Positions 60,554 through 64,000 of a stretch of DNA of 64,000 nt are shown here, piece by piece. The notes below the pieces were generated by a model. That model saw nothing but the letters and a program-made list of their open reading frames with translations. It had not been told where the DNA came from and searched no databases. Source of the stretch: Phenylobacterium sp. (lineage in GTDB: Bacteria; Pseudomonadota; Alphaproteobacteria; Caulobacterales; Caulobacteraceae). The DNA is taken from positions 62,001 through 126,000 of the forward strand of contig NZ_SSMX01000021.1 of NCBI RefSeq assembly GCF_004799515.1. The letters run 5' to 3'. How positions within the stretch are numbered: the first letter of the stretch is position 1; each line of letters begins with the position of its first letter. The translations under genes were made by a program, and so were the position numbers.

Positions 60554-62356
60554 ATGCTGAATCGCCGGGACGTGTTGTTGAGCGCGGGCGCCGCGGTGGC
60601 GTTGTCAGGCGCGGCGCGCGCGCAAGGCTCCGGCGGCGCCGAGGCCCAGCTCAACAAGGCCTTCGACGACTTCTTCAGCCAGGCCCTGGACGAGAGCCCC
60701 GAACTGGCCACCTCGCTGGGCCTCGACAAGGGCGCCCGCGCCGCCGAGAAGTCGCGGCTGAGCGGCGATGGCCCGGCCGACGTCGAGCGCCACAAGCGCG
60801 AGAACGCCGCCAACCTCGCGCGCCTGCACGGCATCGACCGCAAGGCGCTGACCGGCATGGCGGCGGTGAACTACGACTCGGTGTTCTACGACCTGCAGGC
60901 CAGCGAGCGGTTCTACAAGGGCTTCGCCTATGGCGACGGCAACGCCCCCTATGTGCTGAGCCAGATCACCGGCGCCTATTCGGGCATCCCGGACTTCCTC
61001 GACAGCCAGCACACCATCGAGACCCGCGCCGACTGCGAGGCCTATGTCGCCCGCCTCGGCGAATTCGCCCGGCTGATGGACCAGGAGTGCGAGCGCGTCC
61101 GCCACGATGTGGGCCTGGGCGTGATCCCGCCCGACTTCTGCATCTCCGGCGCCCTCGACCAGATGAGGACCCTGCACGCGCCGGCCGACAAGTCGTCGCT
61201 GGTCTCGTCGGTGGCCGACCGGGCCAAGGCCAAGGGGATCGCCGGCGACTGGGCCGGGGAAGCGACCAAGGTCTACGAGGGCAAGGTGCTGCCCGCGCTG
61301 GACCGTCAGATGGCCCTGCTGGAGGGGCTGAAGGCCAAGGCGACGCACGACGCCGGCGTCTGGCGGCTGCCTGACGGCGAGGCCTACTACGCCGCCTGCC
61401 TGCAGACCCAGACCACCACCACCATGACCCCGGCCGAGGTGCACAAGTTGGGCCTCGACATCACCGCCGAGCTCACCGCCCGGGCCGACACCCTGTTCAA
61501 GAAACTGGGCATGAGCCAGGGCACGGTCACCGAGCGCTACGGCGCCCTCTTCAAGGACCCGAAGTACCTCTATCCCAACACCGACGCCGGCAAGGCCAAG
61601 GAGGTCGCCGACCTCAACGCCCTGGTGCAGGGCATCACCGCGCGCCTGCCGCAATACTTCGGCATGTTGCCCAAGACGCCACTCGAGATCCGCCGTATCC
61701 CGGCGGCGACGGAGCAGGGCGCGTCCACCCACTACACTGACGGCAGCCTCGATGGGTCGCGCCCCGGGATCTACTGGCTGAACCTGCGCGACACGGCCGA
61801 AGCGCCTTTCTGGGACATGCCGACGACCACTTTCCACGAAGGCATCCCGGGCCACCACCTGCAGCTCACGCTGCAGAAGCAGGCCGATCTGCCGCTGATC
61901 CGCAAGGCAGGCGGTTTCGGGGCCTATATCGAGGGCTGGGCGCTCTATGCGGAACAGCTCGCCGACGAGATGGGCTTCTACAAAGACCATCCGGACTGGG
62001 AGCTGGGCTACATCCACGACGCCCTGCTGCGCTCCGGCCGGCTGGTCACCGACACCGGCCTGCACGCGCTCCGCTGGACGCGCGAGAAGGCCAGCGAGAC
62101 CCTGGCCAGCATCGACGGCGACCCGATCTCGCTGGCCCAGCAGGAGATCGAACGTTATTGCGCGACGCCCGGCCAGGCCTGCAGCTACATGGTAGGCAAG
62201 GTGACGATCCTGCGCCTGCGGGCCAAGGCGCAGGCCGCGCTCGGCCCGCGCTTCGACATCCGCCAGTTCCACGACGCGGTCCTGCTGGCGGGCTCCATGC
62301 CGCTGACGGTGCTGGGGAACGTGGTCGACAACTATATCGCCGCGCACAAGGCCTGA
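60554..62356 (+). CDS. DUF885 family exported protein (first of tandem pair)
   Basis: A 600-residue protein with a Tat-type leader (MLNRRDVLLSAGAAVALSGAARA). DUF885 proteins are helical, probable zinc metallopeptidases; the motif HEGIPGHH begins at His428 and supplies the glutamate and His ligands. Other conserved parts are ALTGMAAVNYD, GVIPPDFCI, EIRRIPAATEQGAS and GQACSYMVGK near the end. A neighbouring gene at 62385 is a clear paralogue with the same layout, so this is a local duplication. The start was set at the ATG 60554 rather than an upstream TTG because the twin-Arg leader begins there. Confidence 0.9.
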   Translation: MLNRRDVLLSAGAAVALSGAARAQGSGGAEAQLNKAFDDFFSQALDESPELATSLGLDKGARAAEKSRLSGDGPADVERHKRENAANLARLHGIDRKALTGMAAVNYDSVFYDLQASERFYKGFAYGDGNAPYVLSQITGAYSGIPDFLDSQHTIETRADCEAYVARLGEFARLMDQECERVRHDVGLGVIPPDFCISGALDQMRTLHAPADKSSLVSSVADRAKAKGIAGDWAGEATKVYEGKVLPALDRQMALLEGLKAKATHDAGVWRLPDGEAYYAACLQTQTTTTMTPAEVHKLGLDITAELTARADTLFKKLGMSQGTVTERYGALFKDPKYLYPNTDAGKAKEVADLNALVQGITARLPQYFGMLPKTPLEIRRIPAATEQGASTHYTDGSLDGSRPGIYWLNLRDTAEAPFWDMPTTTFHEGIPGHHLQLTLQKQADLPLIRKAGGFGAYIEGWALYAEQLADEMGFYKDHPDWELGYIHDALLRSGRLVTDTGLHALRWTREKASETLASIDGDPISLAQQEIERYCATPGQACSYMVGKVTILRLRAKAQAALGPRFDIRQFHDAVLLAGSMPLTVLGNVVDNYIAAHKA

Positions 62357-62384
62357 CTTCAGCATCGTCCGGGGGGACCAAGAC

Positions 62385-64000
62385 GTGAGCCAATTCGATC
62401 GCCGGAGCTTCCTGGCCACCGCGGGCGCGGCCGCCGTGGCCACCGGCGCGCGCGCCCAGCCGCCCGCCGGCGCGGAGGCGGAGCTCAACAAGGCCTTCGA
62501 CGACTTCTTCAACCAGACCCTGGACGAAAGCCCGGAACAGGTCTCCTCGCTCGGTCTCGATAAAGGGCCGCGCGCGGCCGCCAAGTTCAAGCTGCACGAC
62601 GAATCCCTGGCCGAGATCGACCGCCGCAAGCGCGAAACGTCCGCCAATCTCGCCCGGCTGCGCGGGATCGACCGCAAGGCGCTGACCGGCATGGCGGCGG
62701 TGAACTACGATTGCGTGCTCTACAACCTCGAAGCCGCCGAAGAGGGCGACCGCCGCTTCGCCTATCCGACCGGCAACTCGCCCTATGTGCTGAGCCAGAT
62801 CAGCGGCGCCTACCAGCGCATGCCGGACTTCCTGGACAGCCAGCACACCATCGCCACAAAGGACGACTGCGAGGCCTACCTCGCCCGCCTCGGCGAATTC
62901 GCCCGGGTGATGGACCAGGAGTGCGACCGCGTCCGCCACGACGTGGGCCTGGGCGTCGTTCCGCCGGACTTCTGCATCGCCGGCGCGCTCAGCCAGATGA
63001 AGACCCTCCACGCGCCGGCGGCGACCTCGTCGCTGGTGCTGTCGCTGGTCCGGCGCGCGAAGGCCAAGGGGATCGAGGGCGACTGGGCCGGCCAGGCGAC
63101 CCAGATCTATGAGCAGAAGGTGATCCCGGCGCTCGAGCGTCAGATGACGCTCTTGGAGACCCTCAAAGGCAAGGCCATCCACGACGCCGGCGTCTGGCGC
63201 CTGCCCGACGGCGAGGCCTTCTACGCCTTCGAGCTTAAGACCCGCACCACCAGCGACACGACCCCGGCGCAGGTGCACAAGCTGGGCTTGGACGTCACCA
63301 AGGACCTGACCGCCCGCGCCGACGTCTTGTTCAAGAAACTGGGCATGAGCCATGGCACGGTCGCCCAGCGCTATGCGGCGCTCTACAAGGACCCGAAGTA
63401 CCTCTATCCGAACACCGACGCGGGCAAGGCCAAGGAGGTCGCCGACCTCAACGCCCTGGTCCAGGCCATGCAGGCCCGGCTGCCGGAATATTTCGGGACC
63501 CTGCCCAAGACCCCGCTGGAGATCCGCCGCATCCCGAAGGAAACCGAGCAGGGGGCCTCGACCCACTATACCGGCGGCAGCCTGGATGGGACGCGGCCCG
63601 GGATCTACTGGATCAACCTGCGCGATACGGCCGAAGCGCCCTTCTGGGACATGCCGACGACGACCTTCCACGAGGGCATCCCCGGCCACCACCTGCAGAT
63701 CACCCTGCAGCGCCAGGCCGACCTGCCGCTGATTCGCAAGGCCGGCGGCTTCGGCGCCTACGCCGAGGGCTGGGCGCTCTATTCGGAGCAGCTGGCCCAG
63801 GAGATGGGCTTCTACAAGGACCACCCGGACTGGGAGCTGGGCTACATCCACGACGCCCTGCTGCGCTCCGGGCGCCTGGTCACCGACACCGGCCTGCACG
63901 CCCTGAAATGGAGCCGGGAGCAGGCGAGCCAGGCGCTCGCCGACATCGACGGCGACCCCATCTCGCTGGCCCAGCAGGAGATCGAGCGCTACTGCGTCAC
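62385..64000 (+). CDS. DUF885 family exported protein (second copy, 3' end outside window)
   Basis: The frame starts at a GTG (62385), 28 bases after the first DUF885 gene and behind a run of six G residues, and stays open to the window end after about 538 codons. The leader DRRSFLATAGAAAVATGARA is again of the twin-Arg kind. The HEGIPGHH motif begins at residue 429, one position from the first copy, and the two match closely along their length (for example ALTGMAAVNYD, LDSQHTI, LGEFAR). Some segments differ, such as the region after VNYD. Probably exported and active like the first copy; the C-terminus is missing only because of the window edge. Confidence 0.9.
   Translation, partial: MSQFDRRSFLATAGAAAVATGARAQPPAGAEAELNKAFDDFFNQTLDESPEQVSSLGLDKGPRAAAKFKLHDESLAEIDRRKRETSANLARLRGIDRKALTGMAAVNYDCVLYNLEAAEEGDRRFAYPTGNSPYVLSQISGAYQRMPDFLDSQHTIATKDDCEAYLARLGEFARVMDQECDRVRHDVGLGVVPPDFCIAGALSQMKTLHAPAATSSLVLSLVRRAKAKGIEGDWAGQATQIYEQKVIPALERQMTLLETLKGKAIHDAGVWRLPDGEAFYAFELKTRTTSDTTPAQVHKLGLDVTKDLTARADVLFKKLGMSHGTVAQRYAALYKDPKYLYPNTDAGKAKEVADLNALVQAMQARLPEYFGTLPKTPLEIRRIPKETEQGASTHYTGGSLDGTRPGIYWINLRDTAEAPFWDMPTTTFHEGIPGHHLQITLQRQADLPLIRKAGGFGAYAEGWALYSEQLAQEMGFYKDHPDWELGYIHDALLRSGRLVTDTGLHALKWSREQASQALADIDGDPISLAQQEIERYCV

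Noticed and set aside
1..64000. CRISPR arrays, tRNA or rRNA genes, prophage
   Set aside because: No regularly spaced direct repeats, cloverleaf sequences, rRNA blocks or phage structural genes were seen by eye in the short intergenic gaps.

Overview
The window is a very GC-rich chromosomal segment of an alphaproteobacterium, most likely from the Caulobacterales (Phenylobacterium or Caulobacter type; this is inference). The main reasons are a CckA-type hybrid histidine kinase directly behind fliQ-fliR-flhB, TTAA-N7-TTAA (CtrA-type) boxes in flagellar promoters, a GG-N10-GC sigma-54 promoter in front of flgF, and an alphaproteobacterial LexA box (GAAC-N7-GAAC). No tRNA, rRNA, CRISPR array, insertion sequence or prophage was seen. 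Coding density is high and no gene-free stretch exceeds about 230 bases.

Region by region. 1-5 kb: the 3' end of an acyl-CoA dehydrogenase gene, a DUF3253 protein, a lipoprotein alpha/beta hydrolase, a leucine-dehydrogenase-like enzyme and a convergent MFS transporter. 5-10 kb, minus strand: a DUF6134-like exported protein, a 50-residue peptide, a transglutaminase-fold protease, a GST-like protein and an S9 peptidase. 10-12.7 kb: a two-gene DNA-repair operon (radical SAM protein plus DUF4130-UdgX fusion) behind a LexA box. 12.8-17.5 kb: a VWA/TetR pair, a DUF3617 protein, a LysR regulator and a CapA-like protein. 17.5-22.4 kb: a TetR repressor divergent from an EmrAB-type tripartite efflux operon, with two copies of its probable operator between them. 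22.4-24.1 kb: a YCII protein, a catalytically dead resolvase-like protein and a GNAT acetyltransferase. 24.2-28.9 kb: HDAC-like deacetylase, histidine phosphatase, xseB, ispA and dxs, ending in isoprenoid synthesis.

29-51 kb is the flagellar/cell-cycle region. flgF-flgG-flgA-flgH plus a lipoprotein run on the minus strand. fliL-fliM-DUF6468-MotE-like-TPR run on the plus strand from the same intergenic region, which holds sigma-54, IHF-like, FlbD/ftr-like and CtrA-like elements. A copper/heme/EF-hand redoxin protein and a small membrane protein follow. fliO-fliP (minus) and flgB-flgC-fliE (plus) diverge around a perfect CtrA box. A two-gene OpuC/EgtU-type ABC importer sits between fliE and fliQ-fliR-flhB, and cckA follows. 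The kinase at the head of the CtrA pathway is therefore physically linked to genes that CtrA probably controls.

51-64 kb holds a TPR-glycosyltransferase-like protein, a DUF5996 protein, a 73-residue protein made of five-residue repeats, a methyltransferase, a PhyH dioxygenase, an SDR, a dienelactone hydrolase, a TIGR03862-type flavoprotein, a beta-propeller/phosphoesterase fusion and a tandem pair of exported DUF885 proteins, the second cut by the window end.

Most notable are the SOS-controlled radical SAM/UdgX operon, the heme-copper-EF-hand protein, the active-site-dead resolvase, the hairpin that overlaps the ribosome binding site at 41.2 kb, and the dense regulatory layout of the flagellar promoters.
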